Assembly (NCBI RefSeq): GCF_000961885.1
Contig: NZ_JZKH01000003.1
Coordinates: forward strand, 124,001 to 188,000
DNA from: Streptomyces rubellomurinus
GTDB taxonomy: Bacteria; Actinomycetota; Actinomycetes; Streptomycetales; Streptomycetaceae
DNA length: 64,000 bases
Direction: 5' to 3'
Shown here: positions 15,493 through 23,906 of the stretch, piece after piece
How positions within the stretch are numbered: the stretch's first letter is position 1
How the letters are laid out: each line of letters opens with the position of its first letter
Program-made: the position numbers and the translations under genes
The notes under the pieces: model-generated
What the model was told of the DNA's origin: nothing
The model's database searches: none
The model's input: only the letters and a program-made list of their open reading frames with translations

Positions 15493-17898
15493 ATGCCGAC
15501 ACGAATTCCGGTGCCACTGACGCAATTCGTGCTCAAGATGCACAGCCGGTGCGATCTCGCCTGCGACCACTGCTACGTCTACGAGCACGCGGACAGCAGT
15601 TGGCGCACCCGCCCCAGGGCGACGGGGGACGAGATCCTGGCCAAGACCGCCGAGCGGATCGGCGAACACGCGGCCGCGCACCGGCTGACCGCCGTCCGGG
15701 TCGTCCTGCACGGGGGAGAACCCCTGCTCGCCGGCCCGGACCGGCTCCGCCGCGCCGCCGAGGCGCTCCGGGCGGCGCTCCCGCCCGGCTGCGCCCTCGA
15801 CCTGCGCATCCACACCAACGGCGTGCTGCTCAGCCGCTCGTTCTGCGAGCTCTTCGCGGAACTGGGCGTCCGGGTCGGCATCTCCCTGGACGGCGACCGG
15901 GCCGCGAACGACCGCCACCGGCGCTTCGCGGACGGGCGCAGCAGCCACCCGCAGGTCCTGCGGGCCGTGGCGTTGCTGCGCGAGCCGTCGTACCAGCACC
16001 TGTACGCCGGGCTGCTGTGCACGATCGACGTCGAGAACGACCCGGTCGCCGTGTACCGCGCGCTCGCCGAACTCCAGCCCCCCGCCGTCGACTTCCTGCT
16101 GCCGCACGCCACCTGGGACGATCCGCCGAAACGCCCCTCCGGCCGGGGCACCACCCCGTACGCGGACTGGCTGCTCACCGTCCACGAGCTGTGGGAGGCG
16201 GACCGGCGGCCGTTCGCCGTCCGGACCTTCGAATCCGTGCACCGCACCCGGCGCGGGCTCTCCAGCCTCACCGAATCGCTCGGGCTCGAGCCCTCCGACC
16301 TCGCCGTGATCGAGACGGACGGCAGTTTCGAGCAGGCCGACAGCCTGAAGACCGCCTACGACGGGGCGCCCGCCACCGGTATGGACGTCTTCCGGCACAG
16401 CCTCGACGACCTCGCCCGGCACCCCGGTATCGCCGCCCGTCAATCGGGCCTCGCCGGGCTCAGTGACACCTGCCGCAGCTGCCCGGTGGTGCGTTCCTGC
16501 GGCGGCGGGCTGTACGCCCACCGCTACCGCAGCCACCATGGAAGCGGCGGCTTCGACCATCCCTCCGTCTACTGCGGGGACCTCATGAAGCTCATCAACG
16601 GCATTGCGGGACAAGGAAGTTCCGTGCCCGTCCCGGCGCAGGGCGGGGAGCCGGTGCGACCGTCCCCGCTCGACCCGGCGCACCTGGACCAACTCGCCCG
16701 CGGGTACGGGGACGGCGACACCGTGCGGGCGCTGTCGCGCGCCCAGCTCGCCCTGACCCGGGCGATGCTGGCCGCCGCGTGGGACGCGTCCGGGCGCGGG
16801 CGTGGGGAGGCGTGGGCGCTGCTCGCGGCGCTCGACGCCGAGGCTCCCGCCGCCGTCGACGCCGTGCTCGCCCACCCGTACGCGCGGGCCTGGGCGGCGC
16901 GGCGGCTCGCCGGGGACCTGTCGGTGGGGCTCGGGCCGCTGGCCGCGCTCGCGGCGGCGGCGGCGGTGCGGGCCGGGCGGGCCGGGCTGGGGGAGGCGGT
17001 GCAGGTGGCGGTGCCGGTGCGCGGCGGGTGGTTGCACCTGCCGACGCTCGGGCGGGTCGCGGTGCCGGACGGGGAGGCCGTCGTCACCGGGCTGGCGGAC
17101 GGGTTCCGGGTGCGGGCCGCGGACGGTTCGGAGCGCGGGGAGCTGGACGAGCCGCTGCGGCGGGTCCGGCTGGCCGGGGGGTGGACCGTCGCGCTGGAGG
17201 ACGTCGACCCGCTGCGCGACAGCCACGACCACGCGGTCGCCGGGCGGCTCCCGGCGGGTGAACTGCTCGACTGGACGGGCGCGTTGCGCGAGGCCTGGGA
17301 GCTGCTCGGGCGGGACCTGCCGGGCTACGCGGAAGGCCTGCGGGCGGGCCTGACCACGATCACCCCGCTGCGGCCCGGGCCGGCCGGGCGGGACGTCAGC
17401 TCGGCGGCGCGGCAGGCGTACGGGGCGGTCGCGATCGCCCGGCCGTCGACGGCCCCGACGCTGGCGCTGCTGCTCGCGCACGAGTTCCAGCACGTGAAGC
17501 TGGGCGCGGTGCTGGACCTGTACGACCTGTACGACCGCGCCGACGACCGGCTGTACTTCGCGCCGTGGCGGCCCGACCCGCGGCCGCTGGAGGGCCTGCT
17601 GCAGGGCACGTACGCGCACCTGGCGGTGACCGAGTACTGGGGCACCCGGACCGCCGCGTACGACGGGCTGCCGGGGGACGCCGCCGAGCGGGCCCGGGCG
17701 CAGTTCGCGCTCTGGCGGCGGTACACGGCGGAGGCGGTCGAGCGGCTGGCCGGGTCGGGCGCGCTGACGGCGCTCGGGGCGCGTTTCGCGGACGGGATGC
17801 GGGAGAGCCTGACACCGTGGCTCGCCGTACCGCTGCCCGCCGCGGCGGAGCGGGACGCCGAGCGGATCAGGGTCCGGCTCCAGCCGGTCGAGGCCTGA
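15493..17898 (+). CDS. fxsB: FxsB2, radical SAM enzyme fused to HExxH domain
   Basis: An 801-residue two-part enzyme. Residues 1-370 are FxsB: cluster motif CDLACDHC (Cys 20, 24, 27), HGGEPLL, and the C-terminal cysteine region CRSCPVVRSCGGGLYAHRY. After a short linker around residue 380, residues about 390-801 match the stand-alone HExxH protein of locus 1, with HEFQH at residue 663. It contains in one chain what locus 1 makes from two genes. The likely substrate is FxsA2 immediately upstream. The downstream acetyltransferase is probably in the same operon. Confidence 0.9.
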   Translation: MPTRIPVPLTQFVLKMHSRCDLACDHCYVYEHADSSWRTRPRATGDEILAKTAERIGEHAAAHRLTAVRVVLHGGEPLLAGPDRLRRAAEALRAALPPGCALDLRIHTNGVLLSRSFCELFAELGVRVGISLDGDRAANDRHRRFADGRSSHPQVLRAVALLREPSYQHLYAGLLCTIDVENDPVAVYRALAELQPPAVDFLLPHATWDDPPKRPSGRGTTPYADWLLTVHELWEADRRPFAVRTFESVHRTRRGLSSLTESLGLEPSDLAVIETDGSFEQADSLKTAYDGAPATGMDVFRHSLDDLARHPGIAARQSGLAGLSDTCRSCPVVRSCGGGLYAHRYRSHHGSGGFDHPSVYCGDLMKLINGIAGQGSSVPVPAQGGEPVRPSPLDPAHLDQLARGYGDGDTVRALSRAQLALTRAMLAAAWDASGRGRGEAWALLAALDAEAPAAVDAVLAHPYARAWAARRLAGDLSVGLGPLAALAAAAAVRAGRAGLGEAVQVAVPVRGGWLHLPTLGRVAVPDGEAVVTGLADGFRVRAADGSERGELDEPLRRVRLAGGWTVALEDVDPLRDSHDHAVAGRLPAGELLDWTGALREAWELLGRDLPGYAEGLRAGLTTITPLRPGPAGRDVSSAARQAYGAVAIARPSTAPTLALLLAHEFQHVKLGAVLDLYDLYDRADDRLYFAPWRPDPRPLEGLLQGTYAHLAVTEYWGTRTAAYDGLPGDAAERARAQFALWRRYTAEAVERLAGSGALTALGARFADGMRESLTPWLAVPLPAAAERDAERIRVRLQPVEA

Positions 17899-17984
17899 GG
17901 GGCCTGAGAAGCCTGAGAGGCCTGAGAGTGTGAGAAGTCCGAGAAGCCGAGAAGTTCTCGAAGTTCGAGAAGTTCGATTCGAGG
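17898..17984. repeat. 9-bp-scale GAGAA repeats with an inverted repeat
   Basis: Eight or nine degenerate units ending in GAGAA or CGAA fill the gap between fxsB2 and the AAC(3) gene. Within them, 17955-17971 is a perfect inverted repeat TTCTCGAA-G-TTCGAGAA. It could be an operator or simply slippage sequence. Confidence 0.6.
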
Positions 17985-17994
17985 GGGATGTGCC

Positions 17995-18759
17995 GTGATC
18001 TCCGCTGCCGCGCTCGCCGCCGCCTTCACCGAGCTGGGCGTCCGCCCCGGCATGGTGCTGCACGTCCAGGCCTCGCTGCGGGCCCTCGGGCCGGTGGCGG
18101 GCGGGGCGGCGGCGGTCGTCGACGCCCTGCTCGAAGTCCTGGGCGAGGAAGGGACCTTGGTGGCGTACACCGCGACGCCCGAGAACTCCTCGACCTCGCG
18201 CGTCCACCAGGCCGCCGTCGCGGGCCTGTCGGCGGCGGAGCGCGCCGCGTACGAGGCCCGGATGCCCCGCTTCGACCCGGCCGCCACCCCGTGCTCGCCG
18301 ACGATGGGGGCGCTGTCGGAGGCGGTCCGCACCCGGCCCGGCGCGGTGCGCAGCAGTCACCCGCAGACCTCCTGGGCGGCCATCGGGCTCCGGGCCGAGG
18401 AGATCACCGCCCGGCACCCGCTCACCTCCCACCTCGGCCCCGACTCGCCGCTCGGGCGGCTCTACGAGCTGGACGCGCGGGTGCTGATGCTCGGCGTCCA
18501 GATGGCCAACTTCACCGCCTTCCACCTCGCGGACCTGCGCCAACCCGGCGTCGTCCGCCGCGAGTACCGCTGCGTGACGGCGGACGGCTGGACCACCTTC
18601 CGGGCCCCCGACCTGGACGACCTGCACTTCGCCGACCTCGGCGCCCGCGTCCTCGCCGACCTCCCCGGCGTCACCACGGCGCCCCTGGGCGGCACCACCG
18701 CCCGCCTCGTCCCCGTCCGCGAGGCCGTCGACCTCGCCACCCGCCTGCTGGCCGCCTGA
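17995..18759 (+). CDS. AAC(3)-family N-acetyltransferase
   Basis: This 254-residue protein belongs to the antibiotic N-acetyltransferase (AAC(3)) family, whose known members acetylate the 3-amino group of 2-deoxystreptamine aminoglycosides with acetyl-CoA. The N-terminal LGVRPGMVLHVQASLRALG, the core SPTMGALSE and the catalytic SSHPQTSWAAIG are present. GTG 17995 has a GAGGGGGA ribosome site. Because it directly follows fxsB2 on the same strand, it may acetylate the modified peptide instead of, or besides, an antibiotic; that is inference. A resistance phenotype should not be assumed. Confidence 0.85.
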   Translation: MISAAALAAAFTELGVRPGMVLHVQASLRALGPVAGGAAAVVDALLEVLGEEGTLVAYTATPENSSTSRVHQAAVAGLSAAERAAYEARMPRFDPAATPCSPTMGALSEAVRTRPGAVRSSHPQTSWAAIGLRAEEITARHPLTSHLGPDSPLGRLYELDARVLMLGVQMANFTAFHLADLRQPGVVRREYRCVTADGWTTFRAPDLDDLHFADLGARVLADLPGVTTAPLGGTTARLVPVREAVDLATRLLAA

Positions 18760-18768
18760 CCCTCCGCG

Positions 18769-19209
18769 CTACGCCGGTGCCGGTCCGGCGAGCAGGCCGA
18801 TCGGGCTGAGCTTCCGGTGCGAGGCGGGGCAGCGCCACCAGGCCTCCCCGGCGTCCGCCACCGGTTCCAACGGGTGGGTGTGGCCGGGGCATTCGGGCCA
18901 CTGGACGAACGCGTAGCCGGTGAGGTGGTCCTGGACGAGGTCCGCCACGAAGAGGGCGAGCCGGGCGTCGGGGAGCGTCACGTCCACGCCCCGCCAGAAC
19001 AGCGGCTCCCCCGCCCACCACCCCAGGGCCGGCCCCGCCGGCAGGCCGTCCGGGCCCTCCTCCGCGAGCATCCAGCGGAACCCGGCGGGAAGCCGCTCCG
19101 GGATCGTTCCCAGCAGGTCCCGGCCGACCCGCAGGCAGGCGTCCGCGAGCCCGGCCGGCACGCCGCCGGCCGGCGTGCCGACCGGGCTCCAGGTGCTGAG
19201 GATCGTCAT
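18769..19209 (-). CDS. hypothetical protein with C-x-G-H-x-H segment
   Basis: The protein of 146 residues is not recognised. Its C-terminal half carries WPECPGHTHPLEPV and WWRCPASH, a Cys/His pattern that could bind a metal. No signal peptide or membrane helix is seen. It converges with the AAC(3) gene with only nine bases between the stops, so the end of transcription must overlap. Confidence 0.6.
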   Translation of the reverse strand: MTILSTWSPVGTPAGGVPAGLADACLRVGRDLLGTIPERLPAGFRWMLAEEGPDGLPAGPALGWWAGEPLFWRGVDVTLPDARLALFVADLVQDHLTGYAFVQWPECPGHTHPLEPVADAGEAWWRCPASHRKLSPIGLLAGPAPA

Positions 19210-19262
19210 TCCGCCACGCTATCAGCGCGGCGGAATTCCGCCCGCCTGTTTTCGGTCGATCG

Positions 19263-19829
19263 TCAGTCGATCGTGACGGCGGCGGTGAAGGGATTCTTTT
19301 CACCGCCGGGCTTGGTGGGGGCGAAGGGCGGGAGGCCGCCGTCGCCCACGACGTAGTCGAACCGGAAGTTGACGTTCGCGGTTCCGGAATTCCCGTTGAC
19401 GTTCACCCTGAACCTGCAGTTCCCGCTGGCCTGCATGTTGTCGCCGAGGTAGTTCGTGGGGAACGTCCAGTGCCAGAAGTAGCTCGTCGGGATGTTCGCG
19501 TGGTTGTCGCTGGTGCCGGTGAACGCGCCGTTCCTGAACTGCCAGGACGTACACGTCATCGGGGACGTCGAGATGCCCACCAGGTAGGCGCTGAGCCGGA
19601 AGGAGAGCGCGACCGGGTTGCCGTTGCCGTACGAGACCTGGGCGGTGAAGGTGCCGTTCGAGTCGGTCGCCTCGAAGTACGGGTCGTTGATGGAGAAAAT
19701 CTTGGAGCCGTAGTCGCCCGCCGCGTCGGCGGGAGCGGCCAGGCCGATCGCGGTCGCCAGGACGCCGAGTGCGACGACGGAAAGCCGACGCGTCCGGGCC
19801 GATTTCGTGGTGCCGTGAATCGCATTCAT
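19263..19829 (-). CDS. secreted protein of unknown function
   Basis: The 188-residue product has a classical signal peptide: a basic N-region (SARTRRLS), a hydrophobic core (VVALGVLATAIGLAAP) and a likely signal peptidase I site after ADA. The mature part is Asn/Gly/Ser/Thr-rich and beta-like with two cysteines (MTCTSW and GNCRF) that could form a disulfide. No family is recognised. Codon use is less GC-extreme than in the neighbours (for example AAA, ATT), which may hint at separate acquisition. Confidence 0.75.
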   Translation of the reverse strand: MNAIHGTTKSARTRRLSVVALGVLATAIGLAAPADAAGDYGSKIFSINDPYFEATDSNGTFTAQVSYGNGNPVALSFRLSAYLVGISTSPMTCTSWQFRNGAFTGTSDNHANIPTSYFWHWTFPTNYLGDNMQASGNCRFRVNVNGNSGTANVNFRFDYVVGDGGLPPFAPTKPGGEKNPFTAAVTID

Positions 19830-19919
19830 GGCCTCAGCGTGCAGCGGTCAAGTCGGCACGGGGAATGGGCGGGTCGCATGCTGACGCGATGTGTGCGGAC
19901 GGTTGGCCGAATCGGCGTC

Positions 19920-19959
19920 GATCGCCCGATCGCCCGATCGCCCGATCGCCCGATCGCCC
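19920..19959. repeat. tandem octamer GATCGCCC x5
   Basis: Five perfect head-to-tail copies of GATCGCCC are followed by a broken GATT. They lie in the gap between two minus-strand genes (secreted protein and NmrA-like reductase). Each junction makes a CGATCG palindrome. Confidence 0.9.
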
Positions 19960-20016
19960 GATTTTCCGTGGCGGTGGGGGTGACGATGGAGGCGGAGGCG
20001 GAGGAAATGGATCCGT

Positions 20017-20709
20017 TCACTTTTTCTTCATGCCCTCGTTCCAGATCAGTTTGGCGATATTCGGCTTCACGGCCGTGGTGATGACGCCCATGGCCGTACG
20101 GACGTACCGCCGCTCCGCGAGCTCGCGCAGCATGCTCGCGGCCAGGTCGGCGCGGGCGGTGAAGACGCCGTCCGCGCTGGTCTCGGCGGTGCGGTAGGCC
20201 GTGACGGCGGGGTGGTCGAAGAGGCCCGAGGGCCGGACGAGGGTCCACTCCAGGTCCGTGGCGCGGATCAGGGACTCCATGCGGCGCATGTCCTCGTGGA
20301 GGGTGCGGCCGAGGCGGCGGTTCACCAGCGGGTCGAGCACGTGGTTGAAGAAGTGGGCGCCGGTGGGGCGCCAGTGCGGGTCGGCGATGCTGGAGCTGAC
20401 GGCGAGCAGCCGCTCGATGCCGTGGTGGGCCATGGCCCCGGTGATGGCGGTGGCGCTCGCCGAGTAGGTGGTGATGGTGTCCTTGCTGAAGCGCGCGCCC
20501 AGGGCGGAGAGGACGGCGTCGGTACCGTCGAGGGCGGCGGAGACGGCGACCGGGTCGGTGGCGTCGGCGACGGCCACGGTGAGGCCGGGCCGCGCGGCGA
20601 GGGAACCGGCGCGGCGGGTGACGGCGACGACCTCGTGGCCGGCGGCGAGGGCCTGGTCGGTGAGCCGGCGGCCGGTCGGCCCGTTGGCGCCGAAGACTGC
20701 GATGCGCAT
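20017..20709 (-). CDS. NAD(P)-binding NmrA-like oxidoreductase
   Basis: A 230-residue atypical short-chain dehydrogenase. The N-terminal Rossmann motif is MRIAVFGANGPTGRRL (G-x-x-G-x-x-G), followed by VTRRAGSL, the acid VADATD and DAVLSALGARF. The extended SDR active-site YxxxK is not evident, as in NmrA/NAD-binding regulators and quinone reductases of this group. It is divergent from a TetR regulator, which probably controls it. Confidence 0.8.
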   Translation of the reverse strand: MRIAVFGANGPTGRRLTDQALAAGHEVVAVTRRAGSLAARPGLTVAVADATDPVAVSAALDGTDAVLSALGARFSKDTITTYSASATAITGAMAHHGIERLLAVSSSIADPHWRPTGAHFFNHVLDPLVNRRLGRTLHEDMRRMESLIRATDLEWTLVRPSGLFDHPAVTAYRTAETSADGVFTARADLAASMLRELAERRYVRTAMGVITTAVKPNIAKLIWNEGMKKK

Positions 20710-20785
20710 GGTGTGGGTTCATCCGTTCGGGTGGCTGGCGGAACGCCCTTGACTGTGCCGACCACGCGAAGCAGGCTCAACGCCG

Positions 20786-21409
20786 ATGAATAACGACGCC
20801 CCCGCCCCCGCCCGCCCCCGGGGCCGTCCCCGCGGCAACCCGCGGACCCGCGAGTCGATCGTCCCGGTGGCCCGCGCGCTGTTCCTGGAGCGCGGCTACC
20901 GGGGCACCACGCTGCGCGCGGTGGCCGGGGCGGCCGGGGTCGACGCGGCGCTGATCGCGTACCACTTCGGCTCGAAGAAGGGCCTGTTCGCCGAGGTCAT
21001 GCAGTTCCAGTGCGCCGACGCGCTGGCGGTGGAGGCCGTCCTCGGCGGCGACCCGGCCACCCTCCCCGAGCGCCTGGTCGACGCGGTGACGGGGCTGTGG
21101 GAGGACGCCGAGTTCCGCCGGCTCACCGGGCAGGGCGTGGAGGCCGCGGAGGTGATCCGCGAGTACCTGGAACGCGAGCTGCTGGCCCGGCTCGGTGAAT
21201 TCCTCGGCGGCCGGGACGCGACCGCCCGCGCCACGGCCGTGGTGACGGTCCTCGGCGGCCTCATCTACACCCGCTACCTCAACCCCCTGCCCACCCCGGC
21301 CGCCCTCAGCCCCTCCGAGGCCCGGCGCATCCTCACCCCGGCGCTGCGCGCGGCGCTGGCCCCGAGGCCGCGCGACGCGGGACGGAGGACGGGCCGACTT
21401 CCCGCGTAG
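20786..21409 (+). CDS. TetR family transcriptional regulator
   Basis: The 207-residue protein has an N-terminal TetR helix-turn-helix (residues about 20-68): TRESIVPVARALFLERGYRGTTLRAVAGAAGVDAALIAYHFGSKKGLFAEV. The remaining helices form a ligand domain of the TetR_C type seen in actinobacteria. The N-terminus is Pro/Arg-rich. It is 76 bases from, and divergent to, the NmrA-like gene, the classic layout for a repressor and its target. Confidence 0.88.
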   Translation: MNNDAPAPARPRGRPRGNPRTRESIVPVARALFLERGYRGTTLRAVAGAAGVDAALIAYHFGSKKGLFAEVMQFQCADALAVEAVLGGDPATLPERLVDAVTGLWEDAEFRRLTGQGVEAAEVIREYLERELLARLGEFLGGRDATARATAVVTVLGGLIYTRYLNPLPTPAALSPSEARRILTPALRAALAPRPRDAGRRTGRLPA

Positions 21410-21430
21410 GGGGGCCGGGCAGGGCGGGTC

Positions 21431-21508
21431 CTGCCGCCGCCGGAACAGGCCGATCAGGTTGCCCTCGCCGTCCTCGAACCAGCCGCCCAGCAGGCCGTCA
21501 GAGGGGTG
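21431..21508 (-). pseudogene. VOC/glyoxalase C-terminal remnant
   Basis: On the minus strand these bases encode DGLLGGWFEDGEGNLIGLFRR, the typical ending of vicinal-oxygen-chelate (glyoxalase-like) proteins (F-x-D-P-x-G-N-x-x-G-L). No upstream portion of such a gene is present; the region beyond is the N-terminus of the plus-strand DUF6891 gene. It is best read as the tail left after a deletion. Confidence 0.55.
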
Positions 21509-21523
21509 TGCCAGAGTCTGCGC

Positions 21524-22453
21524 ATGCTGGAGATCGTGCTGGAGATCGTGGTGGAGACGGAGAACCGGGAGCGGCGCGTCCGCGTGTCCGCCGAGGAACT
21601 GGCCGGGCTGGTCCGGCGGATCGGTGCGGACGGCGACCGGTTCCTGGTGCTGCAGCGGGTACCCGACCTGCCGGATGTCTTCGCCCAGGTGTGGCACGAG
21701 GCCGGCGGCGACTACACGCTGGAGCACCGCGACGGTGCCGCCGACCGGCACTTCGAGGCGAGGGTCGACGGCCCGGAGGCCGTGATCGCGGTGCTCGCCG
21801 GCTGGGCCGCCCGCGCGGACGGCTGGGGCGCCGGGGTGGACTGGTCGCCGCTGGACCTGGGACCAGTCGGCGAGGTGCCGCCGCTCGACCTCGCCGAGGA
21901 CGAGCGCGCGGAGCTGGAGGCGCGCGTGCGCGAGGTGCTGGTCGGCGGCTACGCCTCGCGCGCCGAACTGGCCGAGCTGGCCGAGGAGCACCTGGTCACC
22001 GAGGACCGCCGCCCGGTCTCGCGCGAGCAGGCGCGGGTGCTGGCCGACCGGCTGTGGCTGGAACGCGTCGAGGAGCAGGCCGCGTGGCAGGGCGAGACCG
22101 ACCCCGAGCGGCTGACCCGCGCGTTCGCCGCGCTGGAGGGGACCGGGATCACCGCCCGCGAGAACTTCACCTGCTGCCGCGGCTGCGGCCAGGGCGAGAT
22201 CGGCGCCGAAGGCGGGCCCGACGCGCGCGGCTTCGTCTACTTCCACGCCCAGTGCACGGACTCCGCCGCCGCCGGGCACGGCCTGACGCTCCTCTACGGC
22301 GGTTTCGACGGCTCGGCCGGCACCACGGCGGCCATCGGCCGGGAGGTCGTGGCCGCGGTGGAAGCGGTCGGCCTGCCCGTCGAGTGGAACGGTGACCCGT
22401 CCCGGGCGATCACCGTGACGCCGCTGGACTGGCGCCGCCGCCTGGTCGGGTAG
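21524..22453 (+). CDS. DUF6891 family protein
   Basis: The 309-residue product has a variable N-terminal half with acidic helices and a conserved C-terminal domain. That domain contains ARENFTCCRGCGQGEIGAE, RGFVYFHAQCT and LLYGGFDGS, matching the DUF6891 type. The CC-x-x-C cluster may bind metal. Function is unknown. The ATG at 21524 is used; a GTG at 21506 would overlap a GAGGGG sequence directly. A 17-bp hairpin terminator follows. Confidence 0.75.
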   Translation: MLEIVLEIVVETENRERRVRVSAEELAGLVRRIGADGDRFLVLQRVPDLPDVFAQVWHEAGGDYTLEHRDGAADRHFEARVDGPEAVIAVLAGWAARADGWGAGVDWSPLDLGPVGEVPPLDLAEDERAELEARVREVLVGGYASRAELAELAEEHLVTEDRRPVSREQARVLADRLWLERVEEQAAWQGETDPERLTRAFAALEGTGITARENFTCCRGCGQGEIGAEGGPDARGFVYFHAQCTDSAAAGHGLTLLYGGFDGSAGTTAAIGREVVAAVEAVGLPVEWNGDPSRAITVTPLDWRRRLVG

Positions 22454-22460
22454 GGACGTG

Positions 22461-22497
22461 GTGCGCAGGAAGTCGGCTGGGCCGACTTCCTGCGCAC
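22461..22497. terminator. bidirectional hairpin terminator
   Basis: A perfect 17-bp stem (GTGCGCAGGAAGTCGGC) and a 3-nt loop lie between convergent genes, 7 bases after one stop and 4 before the other. Confidence 0.85.
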
Positions 22498-22501
22498 GGG
22501 C

Positions 22502-23062
22502 TCAGCGGCGCTGCTCCCACTGGGCGCGGGTCAGCTCGTACTCGACCTCGCCGTGCTCGGAGCCGGGGATGGTGTCGGGCCAGTCGCCGAAGAAGCTGCG
22601 GAGGAAGGTCAGGCCGGACTTCTCCATGACGCGGCGGGAGCCGGAGTTCACGGCCATGGTGTTGGCGGTGACGCGCTCGGTGCGGAGCTCGGTGAAGCCC
22701 TTGTCGATCAGGGCGAGGGAGCCCTCGGTGGCGTAACCCCGGCCCCAGGAGGCCCGGTTGAGGCGGTAGCCGAGTTCGACGACGGCGGGGGAGCGGTCGT
22801 CGAGGGGGCGGAACTCGAACCAGCCGAGGAAGGTGCCGGTGGCCCGCTCCTCGGCGGCCCAGAAGCCGCGGGTGCCGGTGCAGGGGTGGTCGTGGAGGAG
22901 GCGGGGCAGGACCTTCGCCCGGACGGTCTCCGGGGCGGTCGGCTTGCCGCCGTTGATGAAGCGCATCACCTCGGGGTCGTTGTCCAGTGCGAAGAGGTGG
23001 TCGGCGTCGGCTTCGGTGAACGGGCGCAGGGTGAGCCGGTCGGTTTCGAGGAAGGCAGGCAT
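22502..23062 (-). CDS. GNAT acetyltransferase, RimJ/RimL type
   Basis: The protein of 186 residues has the ribosomal-protein-acetyltransferase-like pattern: LETDRLTLRPFTEADADHLFALDNDPEVMRFI at the N-terminus, VELGYRLNRASWGRGYATEGSLALIDKGF (acetyl-CoA binding) and VNSGSRRVMEKSGLTF. Length fits the family. It is expressed alone on the minus strand and ends in the bidirectional terminator. The target is unknown. Confidence 0.87.
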   Translation of the reverse strand: MPAFLETDRLTLRPFTEADADHLFALDNDPEVMRFINGGKPTAPETVRAKVLPRLLHDHPCTGTRGFWAAEERATGTFLGWFEFRPLDDRSPAVVELGYRLNRASWGRGYATEGSLALIDKGFTELRTERVTANTMAVNSGSRRVMEKSGLTFLRSFFGDWPDTIPGSEHGEVEYELTRAQWEQRR

Positions 23063-23264
23063 GACGCGATCTTCGCCGTGGGGTCCGGGGCGATGCCACC
23101 GGATATTCCCGTACCACCGGCTCGTCCGTACGGCGGTCCTCCGCTCCCCGGCGGGTGGGGAGACCCGCCCGACCCCGGCGAGGCTCCTCGCCCGTCGCCC
23201 GCCCCTGACCGACGCTGGCGCGAGCAGTCGGCTGCCGTGCCGCTGGAACCGAGGAGGCTGGACC

Positions 23265-23567
23265 GTGAAGTTCGTTCAGATCATCGAATACAAGACGAGT
23301 CGCATCGACGAGTTCAACGCCCTGCTGGACAGCTGGGTCGAGAGGAACGCGGGCCGGCGCCTGGCGACGTGGTCCCTGCAGACCCGCGACCGCGACCGCG
23401 AGAACGTGTACCTGAACATCGTGGAGTTCCCGTCGTACGAGAAGGCGATGGAGAACTCCGACCGCCCGGAGACGACCGAATTCGCCGCGCAGGCGGCGGG
23501 GTTGTGCGACGGGCCGCCGGTGTTCCGCAACCTCGACGTGACGAACGAGTGGACCTTCCAGGACTGA
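23265..23567 (+). CDS. small alpha/beta protein, antibiotic-monooxygenase-like
   Basis: A 100-residue protein starting VKFVQIIEYKTSRIDEFNALLDSW, with the pattern of a dimeric ferredoxin-like (ABM-type) fold: beta strand, helix, central beta strands (RLATWSLQTRDRDRENVYLNIVEF) and a helix. GTG 23265 has a GAGGAGG ribosome site. It is flanked downstream by a strong hairpin. No catalytic residues can be assigned. Confidence 0.65.
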   Translation: MKFVQIIEYKTSRIDEFNALLDSWVERNAGRRLATWSLQTRDRDRENVYLNIVEFPSYEKAMENSDRPETTEFAAQAAGLCDGPPVFRNLDVTNEWTFQD

Positions 23568-23581
23568 ACCCGGGCGGTCGT

Positions 23582-23616
23582 CCTCGTGCCCCCGGCGGCG
23601 CGCCGGGGGCACGAGG
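23582..23616. terminator. bidirectional hairpin terminator
   Basis: A perfect 16-bp stem (CCTCGTGCCCCCGGCG) with a GCG loop lies between the convergent 23265 gene and the DUF397 gene. Confidence 0.85.
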
Positions 23617-23630
23617 AGGGGCGTTCGGCC

Positions 23631-23840
23631 TCAGGCGATGAAGTGGTCGAACTCGCCGGCCTTGGCGCCCTTGATCCAGGCGTCGAGCTTGCGGCGGGTG
23701 GTGGTGACGACCAGGCCCGGGTTGGTGTTCTCGCGGATGTAGACGTTGTCTCCCTCGGAGGCGATCTCCAGGTAGTTCGGGGTGTTCTCGTCGACGCTGC
23801 TGGGCTTCTGCCACTCCAGGTGGGACAGGTCCTTGGTCAC
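23631..23840 (-). CDS. DUF397 protein
   Basis: This 69-residue protein begins LSHLEWQKPSS and ends RRKLDAWIKGAKAGEFDHF, the two ends of the DUF397 domain, common in Streptomyces next to XRE regulators and thought to act with them. Here no XRE partner is adjacent. GTG 23840 has an AAGGAAAGG site upstream. The middle lacks the usual Cys-Val-Glu-Val segment (LEIASEGDNVYIREN), so it is a divergent member. Confidence 0.8.
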   Translation of the reverse strand: MTKDLSHLEWQKPSSVDENTPNYLEIASEGDNVYIRENTNPGLVVTTTRRKLDAWIKGAKAGEFDHFIA

Positions 23841-23906
23841 CGTGATTGCCTTTCCTTCGTGGGTGCGGGGTCCATGATGCGGCAGCGGGGGCGCGGATGC
23901 CGGTGA

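Noticed and set aside
17995..18759. Clear aminoglycoside resistance gene
   Set aside because: Family membership is clear but the position in an FxsA/FxsB operon makes the substrate uncertain.
19920..19959. CRISPR-like direct repeats
   Set aside because: Octamers without spacers; a simple tandem repeat.
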